This document shows positions 50,640-63,020 of a stretch of 64,000 bases of DNA, one piece after another. The translations under genes were made by a program, and so were the position numbers. This DNA is from Apostichopus japonicus (taxonomy: Eukaryota > Echinodermata > Holothuroidea > Aspidochirotida > Stichopodidae), in contig NC_092568.1 in the NCBI RefSeq assembly GCF_037975245.1, positions 16,265,001 through 16,329,000 of the forward strand, given 5' to 3'. The notes under the pieces are model-generated. The model saw nothing but the letters and a program-made list of their open reading frames with translations, was not told the origin of the DNA and made no database searches. Within the stretch, counting starts at the first letter, position 1. Every line of letters begins with the position of its first letter.

Positions 50640-53600
50640 CTGTGAAACATGAAAATTATGCAAAATTGCAAACAGGTCAAGCTTTCCCTTATGTTTCGAC
50701 CATATTCATGAGTATTGAAAGCCAGAGAAAGTATAAACATGTCAAGGTTGAAAAGCATAAAACATATCAAATTCAATCAACTTCGCACCTGGGTAAAATG
50801 GGTGAAATGGTGGTGCGTATAAATAACCTACTTTCAAATGCTTTCTATTTTTTCAGGAAAAGGAATTGGGTATTATACATAACACAGTGACAAGTGACCA
50901 TTTGAACTAATATCATTGCCCATATTCATCCACACATTCATCCAGTCTTACTCATGTTTATCTTATATGCCTGCAGTTCATGTAATATCTATGCCAATCA
51001 AACATTTGCTTGGAGGAAAACAGAAAGCCTGGATCTTAAAAAATCACTGATGCCATTTCGCTCTAAACATGAAATGTTTCAATTTTGTCAAGATTATATG
51101 ACCTAAAATTTGGTCACTTAGTGCCAAAAGAGCTGGTATTGCTTGAAAACTTTACAAAGCAATATATCCAGCTGTGGTATGGTGACTTCTGAAGCCAAAT
51201 GCAAGCATTTTTACTTGTATGGCTCACAATAGAGATAAAATTCTTGCCAACGCTATCACTCCACATTCACCCATTTCATCATCGGGAGCCGTCTTAGATG
51301 AAGAACCATTTTTTTACTACGCTAGCAATCCATGTCACAAATCACTTACTCTCTCTCATGGTCTGAGCGATGTACACAAACCCTGTGGTCCGAGGATGAA
51401 GGACATACTCAAAGGACTGCAGTCCGTTCTTTTTAGCGTATGAATGACTCTTGGACAATGATCTCTCATTCATGTCAGTGCCTGCAAAGTCACAAAATGT
51501 AAGCACAAAAAAAATTCAATTCCTGACATGGAACATGTTACTGCCAAACCGTAAGGAGAAACAAATATGACACAGAATACAGAAAAATAATTTAAAAAAA
51601 GTTTAATTGTTATATACAGGGATGAGCCTGGGGTTCAAAAAATATCATGGAACTTTTCAAATTTGCAATATAGGCTCCAGTTTGCGTATGCTACAGTGTG
51701 TTAGGATAATAGTTTTTGTCACCAAGGTAGAAAAGAAATCACGGATATCCCGCAAATTCGCGGAAAAAGCTCATGTCTGTATATCTGCTTCCACTCATCC
51801 AGTGGTCTGGGATGGAAGAGAAATAGAATGTGGAGAACAATCCTTCTCTTCGACTCCTCCTAGATGAGATGATTGACTTGGAAATATAAAGACCTTCATT
51901 TGTTTAACTCAAGAGTAAAAGTTACAATTAACAAAGAAAATAAATAACACTTCACTGAGGGCTCACAAATAAAAATAATAACAATAATCATAATAATAAA
52001 AACACATGAACTAAGAAGAAAAGCTTTTTTTAACAGGAAGTTTTATTTTTCTTGAACTGAAGTTGTGAACTAGTCTTTCACTAGAAACCAGTCCTAATAA
52101 GCAAACCATCTTAAAACTGGAAACAGTTTGAATTTAAGTTCCATTTGTTAAAGTTACATGGAAAAACAATTTAAAAAAACCCTGCAATAACTACAGTACT
52201 GGAGGAAAAGGAATTTGACTAATAACTCAACTTACTCAAGGTTTGCTTTGTTACGTTTTTATCACAACCTGACTTTGAGGCAGATCGCTTTCTTATTCAA
52301 ACATTGAATAAATTTCAGTTAGTGTTCATTGTGCATGGTATGGTAGTGTAGTGTTTTGCTTTACAATATGCAGTAACAACTGTGATTTTCTGTTAAGATT
52401 GACCACAAAAGACTGACCTAGCATTGATTACATGTTTCGATACCAATTTGATTCATTTGATTCAATTGTTACTCAATGATGCAATGCTTCTTAGGGTGTC
52501 CCTTCATATACAACTACACAGTAGACACTGCTTTGAGAAGCAAGTAATATGAAGGAAGTTTTTTATATAATTTGTCCAATTGTTTCACCTCCCCCCCAGC
52601 CCCCTCTCTCCCATTCCAGATCCTCACCTCTTTCTGTGACCCATCTTTTCTACTTACATTCTTTGCTACTCTTTAAAAATAAAATATTAGAGAGTTTTGA
52701 GGTTACTGAACAATATATATTGTCTTTGATCCCTGCCTTCCTTCTTCGTTTAAAGTATCCAAAATACAAGTCCCATTCTTCATATAATGGGCTCCAAGCA
52801 ACTTTAACATGTTGTAAATAATAAATGCAGCAACATAAATCATGATTTTTAAGAGTGACATATTGATAGACCTTTATCACACATCAACCTGTATAGATCT
52901 ACAAACCATGTGTGAGGCTTCACAAGACTCCCCCCCCACCCCCTCTATAGACATCCTGTTTACAACATTGTCATCCATCAACATCTGTTGACCTCATGTG
53001 ACAAATAACTTAAAATGTGAGATTCAATGCTACATTGACAAAAGTTCAGTATATTTGGGATACAACTTCAGAAAAGAATTCCAGTAACTCTGTGACCATA
53101 AATCTACAATCACTACATTTAATGCTAATGTAATATAAAGTTTTCTACACTTGATCAGAGGTCGCTCTATGTTAATAATGGCAAATTGAAAACAATAACA
53201 TTTGGTACTAAATTATTGGCAAACTCTCTTTGTCACGGTATAAGTATGCAATTCTGCAGCTTCATAGTAAACATTTCAACTTTTTTTCAACAGATAACAA
53301 CCAACTTCAGCTTACCTTCTGGAAAAATTAAAATTTGAGCTTTGTATTTAAGTTGCTGAAAGTAATCCAACATCATCTTTATCCACGGTTGGTCAACCTC
53401 CCACTTTCTTGCCAGGAATACATACATGGCAATCTGCATTGCCCAACCTGTTGAAAAAGACAGAACTAGCTGTTAAGATGCGAATCACTACTTTATTTAA
53501 TAACAACCATCATAAGACACATGCAAGAGACAATGGCTTATTACACTGCACGTGGGGTGGTTATCCAATATATGTGGATTTCCATTGTGGAAAAATCTCT

Positions 53601-56600
53601 CCCCCTTCCTTTGCTTTGGCCAACCAGGTGTTGAACCAACAACCTCCCAGATGCTAGGTCGCATTGCTTCTAATACCACAGCCTCTATCCAAGGGACAAT
53701 AGCGTTTGACCATAGCAGGCATGACATGCATGAAAGCTGCAGTTTGAGTTGGATTGTAACAGCGTACCATTCCAGCTAAAAATATGTAAATATATTACTA
53801 AATAAATTGGAAACCACCGTCAATTTCACTTAGGGATCTATGCCATTGACACCATTTTGGTTGCCCAACTATCGCGTTACTAATGATACAATCTGGTATG
53901 GAAAATTCTTGTCCCAAAAATTTTATGGAATGTGTGATTGTTTTATTGCCAAAAACTTAGGAATTTTGGACCCATTTCACATCTTCTGATGCAAATTTGA
54001 CAAAGAAAGAGAGATGCTTTGAGTTGCCTTATCTTTCTCCTAAGACCATCAAGCTTTACAAGATTATGGAAACTTTAATTCAAGAGGGAGCTGTAATTTG
54101 AACTTCATTACAACATTCCAAGTTCAGTCGTACAAACTTGTTAACATAATTTGTTTCCAAATGACTGACTCCTTGTTCTATTAAAAACATGATGTGAAAC
54201 ACACCATAGTGATGCACCTGTTGATGCCACTTAGTGCAATAATTCACAGCAACATTTCAATTATCAGGATACTAAAAAAAAATCAGCCAGGCAGAGATCA
54301 GTATACACTTTTTATTCCATCTAAAAGAAGGGGAATGATGGGTCTTTAAATCTTACAGCCTGACCATGCTGCTATTGAATCCAAACCCATGGAGATAGGG
54401 AATAGTAGATATTTTTCATGATGGGAAGGAGGATAGTTTCACCCCTCTTCCCCATTTGGCCTACTTGTTGTTTGCTATAAAGTCAAACCTTTTAGCAGCG
54501 GCAAACTTTTAGCCTTTAAGCCAGGGGTTCCCTAACTGGGGTGCATGAAACCCCAGGAAAACTCTGGTATCCACAGGGGGTTCGTGGGGGGATAAAGTTA
54601 GGGAAACCCTGCTTTAAAGCAGTCTAGCAAACCCTCCATGAACAACACAATCAACCTCTTCCCTACCAGATCCAAGTTTTCACTTTCCAACAATGAATGT
54701 GTTATTTATTCCTAAAATGTGAAAGGAAAAATAACTGAAAGAGCGGAATTTTGATGCACTGTCATATATCGGGGATAATTCTACGAACAGACAAATTTTA
54801 TAAGTCAGACTTACCAAAGCCAGGGACCCATTTTAAAGATCTTTTGAGGATAATTTTTTCACTTTTAACGGAACTCTGTTGCCAGAATACTTCCCAGAAG
54901 AATAGCCAATCGATGGTAGTCCTGTGGTTCATCATGATAAGGGAACTTTCATTTACTTTCAGTTTGTCTCCAGTGATGAAGAATTTTACATCAAACATCA
55001 GCTCTGTGACAAAAACAGGATACAAAAGAAGAAAAACAATTGTTTGAAAATGAAAACTGAAATGAGCCATACAAATAAAGTATCTCATTATTTTAAGATT
55101 CACGAGAAAGAATGCATTTATTAGACAGGAAGCTATCAGCTGGGGTATGAATCTGTAGAGGCTATTATGATACAAAAGGGAAATTGCTCTTTAACACTTT
55201 CAAGTTGACCTGTGAAAGTCAATTTCATCAGTCATCTGACATGGTACAAAACATCTGGACCAGTGTGATTTTAAATCTGATATTCCCACACTATCAGAGT
55301 CATGTAATAAGCTATTGTTGTTACTGTGCAAAAGTATGGCAAGTTGAAAGATACAGTGGGACTAATAGATGTAGCCAGTGACTGTGAATTGCAAGTAACT
55401 GTGATGGGGTTTATGAATATTCATGATATCACAACATGTTTTGACAGAAGATGAGTGCTACAAGTGGCGAAGGAAACTCTTGTGATATGAAGCACACACC
55501 TACTGTACTACTGTACTCAAAGAAAATAATGGGATAGCTTTTAGATTTTCAGATGACATAATGAAATGGACAGAATAAGGTTTAAGGGCATTCTCAACTG
55601 TTATTTATATTAACCACAAAAGAACCAAAATGTAGACTTGAACTAAGACAACCCGTAAGTTCCGTTCCTTATTAATAATTCATCCATAAAGCCTCATCAT
55701 GCATTAGATCTTGCTCTAGAGAATATTTTTTAGGCGCAGCTGTGTCATAATTAATCACACAATCTTGACTATTTTGCCAAAAGCTTGGCCCATTTACAGA
55801 GATCAAGCTTTTGAAAATGTCAAGAAATAAGAATCCCTTGTTGGCGAATGTCTTGACCTCAAGAAATAATATTGGAATACAATGTCACCTACACAGTGAA
55901 CAATTTTTCTCTGGACTCAGTATAGAAAAAATATCAATTGATCGAGGGCATTTATGGAATGTGTCCTGCAAGGTGCTCTCTATGCTACTGAAACATTATT
56001 GGGTAGGGAGAGAAAGGGACAATTACATAATGGTGCTGGTACGGTGATAGCATAAAAGAAACTAGCCTGGCGTACCGCCCTACGTACCGAAACGTCAAGA
56101 CATATATGCCAGCCCCATTAATGTTTTGAACTCGACCGAAACAATGAAACATTCAAGACACGATGCATTTGTTTCAATTTTTTCATTCGCTTGATCTCTG
56201 CAAATGGACCAAGACTTTACCCTTAAAAAAAGTACATCATGATGATTGTGTGATAATTTACTACACAACATTACCAAAAACTACTTCAGGGTGAGGGATT
56301 GCTTAGTTCGTAGTTATAATGGAGTGCTTAATGAGGCTTAACAAAACATGCTGGCATAATGCATTAAGTGATCTTCACACTGAGTTGCTTTGATTTATGT
56401 GAAACATTATGATGGTGTAATGTGACACAAGGACATCCATTAGTCTAGATTTGATATTATTCATAGCACCACACTGTAACTGATAATATTTCAAGGCATC
56501 CCATGCTGGCTTTACATTGATCCTTTGTACGTTACTGTTACATCGAATTCTACAGCAGTACCTTTCTTGCCGACGTCCAAGATATAATCAATGCTACTAA

Positions 56601-59600
56601 CCTGTGTTGATCATAATGTGCTGCCTGTTTTAGTTTTTAACCATGATACTCCCATGACCAAACAATTACATTAATAAGAGGAATCACTTTCCATTTCCAT
56701 TTCAATGTACAATAAACATAAACTGGTATTCAAAAAACTGAAAATTCCTTTCAGGATGACTTTTGATGATGCATACTAAAGTGAAAATTATCAATATCCT
56801 TACTTGGCACATTTTAGTAGAAAGTCCCATTTCCAGATCTATTGATATTTAAACTGTATGCTTTTGCTTGCAAAGAAACTTCATCATTCTTTCTCTTCAT
56901 TATTCTGATTGGTTCAAAGTACATCTTGAACATTTTATAACCTTCTCAATGTGTCTAATGACAAATTTGTGAAGGAACTAAGAAATAATTATTATGTACT
57001 TTCCTTTTAAATCTGTTACCAATTTGGGCGTGTCTTTACTAAAAGAAATCAATGATATGAAGGATTCAATTCCGAATTCCTGAAACATCAAACTACAGAA
57101 TTGCCGTCTAAAACACAATATACCTGTACAAAGTTTAATTTTGTGTTGTTTTCCTGGTATCAAAATCTAGCAATTTGTCTCTTCAGTGCTACATGCTAGG
57201 TTCAGTTAAATTATTCTGTATATATGGGCCACCTGCCAGCAGATGTTGAAGATGGAATAAATATGATGGTATCCTATTATTATTAAAATATTTACCTAAC
57301 AAGGGCAGCAATCATGAGTACCATTGGAAGTTACTTCCTGATAGCTCTTCAACCTTATAGCTCTTTGTCATGGGAATAGTGGCATGGTAAGAGTTTCAAA
57401 AATGGCAATTCTACTTTGATGTCTGTCTTTAAGTTGGTTATAAAAACTGCTTTATTGGCATTAAATTGGTAAAGTTTGATGTTTGATTCATATTAAAATT
57501 TACGGAACAATTTCTTTAGCTTGAGACTTCGAAATAATGAAAAGAACATAAAAATTTAAATTTCATACCCGTTTTATTTGCGATTAATACTAATATAGTG
57601 TAGGATTCTTAAACTACTCCTAAGCATTATATCAGTCCAAACCACTACCAAAGCTTCTGTACTGTGATCCCTGGCTATCTAAGAATAATATTCTGTATCT
57701 TGAAGATTTTGACTTGTGAATAAGCACAAACAATTGTTTTAATTGTTTGGGAGCATAATTTAAGACATAATGGCGCTTCAATTACTGAATACACTGGTAC
57801 CAACCCACATCCTAAAAGGTGTAATGGAGACTGAAACCAATGAGAAATCCATGTGGAGTAAGCAACTGCCCATCTGTGACATTTCGACTGATTTTATACA
57901 ACAGATCAGATTTGCTAATCTACGACAGAAATTAATTCCAGTTTTCATATTCAGCAAGAGGTGTGGTCAAGATAACGAGGAGCATATTGGCATGTTCTAC
58001 TATAAGACCCAGACTAAGGTTGTTTTGGCTTTGTCATAAATGTTGATAAAATATGAATAAAACTGAGCACAGCTGCATTCTGACTATTGATTTAAATGTA
58101 TGAGGCAGTACTCTGTATTTCACTTTACCCTGTTTCATTTTCCTCAGTGCTATATTGAGTCATTTGAAGATTTGAAGAGATGTACTTCCCTGATACTCGT
58201 CAACACAGAGCTGACATAGAGGACTATTTATACCCTAAGCCACTTAGTGGCGTCAAGGAAACAGGTCAGGCCCCTAAAAACTAAGTCACTGAGTTGTCTT
58301 CATGGAATGTTCATTTATGCCCAGGGGCCAGGTTTATAATTAGAATGGGAATAAATTATTTAATCCACTGCTTCCAGGGACCTCTTATTGATTCCAGGCC
58401 CAGGGCAAGAGTCCTTCTGACCCTCCCCCTCCTCTTGTCAGGCCTGCAATCACTACGGATGGGAGCGTGATATTTGCAAGAGGTTTAAGCAGGTTTTGCA
58501 TGGAAAATTGACAATTCGATGATGCAAATATATTCATCACCTCAAAATTAAACTTGCATCCATGCATGAGTGGGTTTTTTCCCACTACATCCACGTAGCA
58601 ATCTCTCTGACCTACTCCTTCTCAGGATCACTATCAACAAACAGGCCTCGTCCACACTCCAATTGCAATCTCGTCATTCACTATGCAAGGTAAATTGTCT
58701 CCCCATTGTACTACTATTAACATACTTGCCTACGTACAGTCTGTTGAAAGAGTTCATACAGTACAGCTAAGGAACATAGGATATTGCACACCGACACCAT
58801 TAATAGCAAAATCAAGAACACTTACATTGTACACACAAGTTTACATGTAGAGAAGAGGACAGGTAAGAGAGGGGCGGAGTAAATACTTATCATTCTATAC
58901 CGTATGAGATGACTGTTATATGCTACACCTACTTGTAAATATCATGGGCTGTCCCTAGGAGCAGGATCTCACGCCAGTATTTAATAATGTAAAGCTGATA
59001 CATCTCTGAACTTTTACTAAGGTTTCTAAATGTTTATTGTGCATTGAACAGTTGAGCACACTAAAAGCCAATGAGAACTGCTACTAAACAGTACTAACTT
59101 GGCTAAAGTCAACTTCATTGCCAGTAGTCATTGCCCTGATTTTCCCTTTGATGTTGTAATACAACATGTGGAAGTGAAAAATAATCATTTCAAATAGGAA
59201 AATTACCATTGCAGGAAGGAGGATGTGCTCCATTGAGGTGAAGGTACACTAGAGTTCAAGTTGCGCATTGCTTTTTATTTACTGTATGTGTGCACGTGAT
59301 GGTACCACACCATGTAACCTTGCTATTGGCTATTTTTGTGAAAAACATCAGAACATTGTAACTTGTGGTTGGAGATATGGCAGCATCACATAAAGTACTT
59401 GTCAATTCCATCGTGAACAGCACAGTATTCACAACATCTTTGTTGTGCTATTGAATGTGACTTTTCTTGCTGCATACAGTTATTATTTCTACTTGTGACT
59501 TTACAACAATGGTGATTCCAAACTCTGATTCCAAACTGAAATTTATTCACATACCTTTTTGACATTGACATTGATCCTAGGGGGGGAAAAATACCATAAA

Positions 59601-61566
59601 CATTACATACTTATGCAATGCAGCAATCCATACAATACCAAAAGCTTCTGGTGAAGATAACGACTAGGCAAATACCAAAGATCAACTTCAATGGGCAACT
59701 CACCTATTAAACCCTGTGAATGAAGAGATAAAGAAAAATGGAATCTCATAATCAATTGTACAACATGTCATGTGTTTACTTTCATCAGATCTAAGGATGT
59801 GTGTAGCTAGATAGCACACAATACAATCCTTCCAAAACACTCAGGTAGATCTGTAAGTTCTTTATCATGCATGACTGTTCATTTAATTTTACCAGTCTCA
59901 ACAAAATTGTTCTTATCTGGCAATGCTGATTGTAGGTTAATTGTCATATAGAAACCAAATGTAAGTGTCCCTTCCAAAGTATTTCTTGTTCTGCATGGCT
60001 TGAAATTCTGGCTAATTTTCTTGGTGCATGATGCTTGCATTAAGCAGGTCAAAATGATTGTATCTTAATATCTAGAGAGAGGCATCCATCACATAGACTA
60101 TACAAAAAAATGTGCCAACTACTGTACTCATTTTCATTATGAGCTCTATACAGAATATCAACAAAGCTGTTAAGGTCATGATCTAGTAACAAGTATATTC
60201 AGACTCAGAGCGGTACCACAACACCCCAATCACACAATGCCCCAATCACACAACACTCCAATCACACAACACACAATGCCCCAATCACACAACACCCCAA
60301 TCACACAATACACCAACCACACAGTATTCCCAACCACACAACACCCTCAACCACACAACATTCTCAACCACAACCACAACATTCTCAACCAAACAACATC
60401 CCAACCATTATCAGTCTTGTAATGAATACACTTATGTTACTGTAGATTGGATCCATGATAGTATGTACTCATTATAGTGTTACCAGCATCATGTCAGGGG
60501 AAAGTCTGTGCACACAATAACCATCTGCTAGTATTATGAATCTGGCATTTAACAAGCTCAGCGTACATGCTTAAGAATGAGATAAATGGAGATCAGTAGC
60601 ACCATTCAGCTACTTAACTTCCATGAATTTGTGACGTACATTCTTTTATGGCTGATATGATAAAGAATCAATCCACACTTAACAATAATTTGCCAAGTTG
60701 GTAGGAACATTTTATATCACAAAGATGTCATGACTGGTGGTCAAACTCTCTCTGGCATATATGCTAACAAAAGTAGGTGAGGGATTCATTTGTTAGCATA
60801 GGAAACTGAAGAAATATTTGTTGTGTCACAAGAACAATACACTAGAAGTGGCCAAATTTTTGGTGATTGAAAGAAAGATCAACCCACAATTTGAATAAGG
60901 GGGCAGCGAAAGTTGCTCTGGTAAGAGTGTTAGATGTTGAATGTATAAAAATCTAAGAACAGTTGTATTGTATTAGATTAACAGTCTATTTCTGGTGCAT
61001 TTATCTTGAGGACAAAGTGACCAAAATTTTGCAAAAATGCCAGGACACAAATGAGAGGGAGCCACTACTCCACTCCTAAACGGAGTAATGACTCAAAGTT
61101 GGTGTCAAGTTACTTTACCAAGCAAAATCAACACATAAAGGGCTTACCAATCTCTTGAGAGCCTTGGAGAAAAGATTATATGAGAACTTGACTTTAATAA
61201 CAGGGGCCTTCAGTGATGCACACAGTATCACTTGTCATACTTTCACCAAAGTTCAGTATATAACTAAGATTCCTAGTACATCCATTTCCCATGCTTCTGA
61301 TACAAGTAACTGAACTACGAAAGTTGATGCACAGTTTCAGAGAATGTTAACATTCATTCTTGTTTAAAAGTGCACATACTCACCACTGGAAGTATCAGCC
61401 AAAGTCCCATCAGGTTATCCATAATTTTTCGATACGTGTAAGGGTACAGGATCATTAATGGTAGCAGGGGGGCCATGATGAGTACAACGCCAATGCTGGC
61501 AGTTAAGAACAGAATCATGAGGTAGAGGAATCCTCCAAATGTATTCCTGAATATATGTGGCATTTT
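50137..61566 (-). CDS. LCLAT1: LCLAT1-like acyltransferase, copy B (complete coding set)
   Basis: Predicted membrane acyltransferase of the LCLAT1 family (acyl-CoA-dependent remodelling of cardiolipin and related lysophospholipids; role inferred from family). Coding segments join as 61563-61384, 59713-59704, 55003-54815, 53447-53316, 51481-51350 and 50639-50137, 1,146 nt, 381 residues plus stop. That is close to the shorter human isoform as I recall it. Every junction is GT-AG and in frame. Features in order: N-terminal hydrophobic segment (about 9-40); HX4D motif NHRTTIDW (H90, D95); VPGFGWAMQ (123-131); FPEG (168-171); LHPRTTGF (198-205); VTVGYP and GNFP; a charged KWKEKEKTLEKFYQKDK stretch; two C-terminal hydrophobic segments (about 315-336 and 343-358). 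No lesions seen. It lies head-to-tail with copy A, 40 kb upstream of it. Confidence 0.92.
51350..51481 (-). CDS. LCLAT1: Copy B exon with LHPRTTGF motif
   Basis: 132 nt, phase 1 at both ends, acceptor gtgactttgcag, donor gtaagt. Encodes TDMNERSLSKSHSYAKKNGL, then FEYVLHPRTTGFVY and AQTMRE. Same length as its copy A partner. Confidence 0.93.
51482..53315. other. Intron of copy B, no gene seen
   Basis: AT-rich with short homopolymer runs; no recognised repeat family or nested gene. Confidence 0.5.
53316..53447 (-). CDS. LCLAT1: Copy B exon with GWAMQ and FPEG motifs
   Basis: 132 nt, phase 1 at both ends, acceptor ctttttcaacag, donor gtaagc. Encodes WAMQIAMYVFLARKW, then an amphipathic stretch and QILIFPEG. 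Confidence 0.93.
53490..53765 (-). mobile_element. Decayed tRNA-derived SINE
   Basis: On the minus strand the head reads GGATAGAGGCTGTGGTATTA, GAAGCAATGCGACCTAGCA, then TTGGTTCAACACCTGGTTGG, in which GGTTCAACACC resembles a Pol III B box (53627-53637). The layout parallels the head of the 62.2-kb SINE (AAGGCAGTGGCATTTGAAGC, AATGAGGCTTAGCA, GGTTCGATTCC). The body differs, so it may belong to another subfamily. Confidence 0.6.
53766..54521. other. Intron of copy B, no gene seen
   Basis: No recognised structure apart from the adjacent SINE and mini-MITE. Confidence 0.5.
54522..54611. mobile_element. 90-bp hAT-like mini-MITE
   Basis: Ends CAGGGGTTCCCTAAC and GTTAGGGAAACCCTG are inverted (one mismatch), separated by only about 60 bp with internal GGGG/CCCC complements. 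Flanks ctttaagc and ctttaaag form an imperfect 8-bp duplication. CAGGG-type ends plus an 8-bp duplication point to hAT. Confidence 0.65.
54815..55003 (-). CDS. LCLAT1: Copy B catalytic exon (HX4D)
   Basis: 189 nt, phase 1 at both ends, acceptor gtttttgtcacag, donor gtaagt. Encodes LMFDVKFFITGDK, then MMNHRTTIDWLFFWEVFW with the catalytic His and Asp, then EKIILKRSLKWVPGFG. Confidence 0.94.
57770..58039 (+). other. Orphan open frame in an intron, unknown
   Basis: An 89-codon frame, MALQLLNTLVPTHILKGVME and onward, antisense to copy B. I recognise no domain. It has no flanking splice-bounded exons that I can connect, and could be chance or a fragment of an old insertion. Confidence 0.12.
58853..58893 (+). 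repeat. Relic of the foldback repeat family
   Basis: gaagaggacaggtaagagag followed by gggcggagtaaatac matches the outer arm end (GAGGAGACAGGTAAGCGAGG and AAGTAAATA) of the 15.5-kb foldback. Confidence 0.5.
59704..59713 (-). CDS. LCLAT1: Copy B 10-nt microexon
   Basis: Minus-strand GGTTTAATAG between acceptor ctcttcattcacag and donor gtgagt. Encodes G-L-I plus the first base of E, giving LPV-GLIE-LMFDV. Same length, phase and position as the copy A microexon, with a different sequence (ALLE there). Direct splicing of its neighbours would lose the frame. Confidence 0.87.
60218..60405. repeat. Short-period CA-rich tandem repeat
   Basis: About a dozen units built on CCAATCACACAACAC, drifting to CCAACCACACAACATTC toward the right. 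It lies in the first intron of copy B. Confidence 0.85.
61384..61566 (-). CDS. LCLAT1: Copy B coding exon 1
   Basis: Starts after an acceptor-like ctgtcaacag, with ATG three bases in (61563), and ends at CTTCCAGTG followed by gtgagt (phase 0). Encodes MPHIFRNTFGGFLYLMILFL, then a second hydrophobic run through APLLPLMILYPY and YRKIMDNLMGLWLILPV. The start aligns with that of copy A. A 5' noncoding exon must lie further right and was not identified. Confidence 0.87.
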
Positions 61567-61954
61567 CTGTTGACAGAAATAGGAAGTTGTTTACAATATT
61601 TACTTTACTTGAGTTGACACTATAATAATCTGTTCATGACTTCATGTAAACATGTGAATAGCAAATTGATAGTTGTAATTATGTAGGAGGGACAAGATCA
61701 GTGTGTTTGTTAAGGACTCTACCATGTAAAGTAGAAAATAATTAAATGTAGCAATATTTCTATCTGTAATTTAAGCTACCTGCACTGGATACACAATATA
61801 TAAAGAAATTATCTACAGCTCAGGGCAATGCTTTGTACAAAGGGAATGCAACATAAAACTTAGGTACATCAATATTTGGGGGTGGGGGGAGGGGGGCTGG
61901 GCAAAAGCATGATTAGATTAATACAGAGACCATTTACAATAAAGAAGTTAACTA

Positions 61955-62265
61955 GTAATAATAATAATCATAATAATAATCAGCAGTTATTTTAACGACG
62001 CTTAAACGACCACAAATGTGGGAGAAACCCGCAAGGGCTTATGAATTACAACTTACACGTCGGGCGGCTTCCAATTCAATATTTTAACTCAAATTTGGAA
62101 TCTTTTCAATTTAGAAAGTCATTTCAGATGGGAAAATCGTAGATTGCTCTTGGATGAAAAACCCACCTTACTATGACCCGGCCGGGAATCGAACCCCAAA
62201 TCTCCCAATTGCTAAGCCTCATTGCTTCAAATGCCACTGCCTTTATCCACTCGGCCACAGCACCG
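61955..62265 (-). mobile_element. tRNA-derived SINE, best copy
   Basis: On the minus strand the element starts GTGCTGTGGCCGAGTGG (A-box-like, 62247-62258), continues ATAAAGGCAGTGGCATTTGA and reaches GGTTCGATTCC (B box, 62185-62195), then CCGGCCGGG. This is the layout of a class II (Ser/Leu-like) tRNA head with an enlarged middle. A body of about 200 bp follows, shared with the 10.6-kb copy, ending in an (ATT)n tail (taataataataatcataataataat). The orientation puts the Pol III promoter at the high-coordinate end. Confidence 0.88.
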
Positions 62266-62589
62266 GTCAGGTGATAACTCACAGTAAATATGTTTCACCG
62301 TATTTTTAAACCACCTTATTCACGGCAAGAAATTGCTGGCAATAATTGGCAAATTGACAGTAAGATGACTGAATTTTCAGCCAGTCACAGAAATATATTC
62401 TATATTGTGAGTCACATAATTTGTTTTGATTCGTGAAATTTATGCCACTACTACAGCCAACAGGTGCTCCCAACATATATGGCCTACATAAAAGAAAGGC
62501 AAGATCGCAGTGTACCTACCTCAACCGTATGTCAACTGCAATGTTCGGTGACGATATTTACCAATTACTTACTTATGGCCAAGTCTGCA

Positions 62590-63020
62590 TAAATAATAAT
62601 AATTAGTCTTTAAAGTGCAGACTCCTATGTGCTATGTGCTTTATGGGGTGCTGAATGTGCAAAAACTAATAGATTAGAGAGAAAAGAATAGTTTTAAGAC
62701 AGCGCTTGAATTGAATAATAGAATCTAAAGACCTAATTTCAACTGGGATGGAGTTCCATAAACGTGGTACAGCATTCAGAAAGCTACGATCACCCAAAGA
62801 TCTTGTATGTGACATTGGAACCTGAAATTTATAATGCGAACGTAATAAGCCTGAACAACATAAATGTACCGCAATGATAAAGCAATTTGCTTGGCTAGTA
62901 AAACAGATATGGTTGTTATTACTTTGTGCAATCCTGCCACGGAGCATCCTAATATTTTTATAAAGGCGGTTATTTGGTAGTTAGGCATAAGATTTGGCTT
63001 ATCCAACCATTTAAATATTT
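62590..63020 (-). mobile_element. LINE fragment, reverse-transcriptase C-terminus and 3' end
   Basis: A minus-strand frame ends with SHTRSLGDRSFLNAVPRLWN, SIPVEIRSL, IQFKRCLKTILF, then a stop at 62666. The GDRSF...A.PRLWN.LP..IR....FK..LKT.LF pattern is the well-known C-terminal tail of CR1/Jockey-type non-LTR reverse transcriptases. Further 5' sequence continues in another frame (PNYQITAFIKILGCSVAGL), so the copy is frameshifted and truncated. The 3' end carries a short (ATT)n tail near 62590-62605. Confidence 0.75.

Larger units (their letters stand above)
55004..59703. other. Large intron of copy B
   Basis: 4.7-kb intron between the microexon and the catalytic exon. It holds an orphan open frame (57770-58039) and a foldback-family relic near 58853. 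Otherwise AT-rich with nothing recognised. Confidence 0.5.

Noticed and set aside
60237-60422. Frame rich in PQSHNTPITQ repeats
   Set aside because: Product of a CA-rich tandem repeat.
62185-62258. Functional tRNA gene
   Set aside because: A-box and B-box motifs are present, but the cloverleaf is not maintained and the sequence continues into a repeated body with an (ATT)n tail; it is a SINE head.
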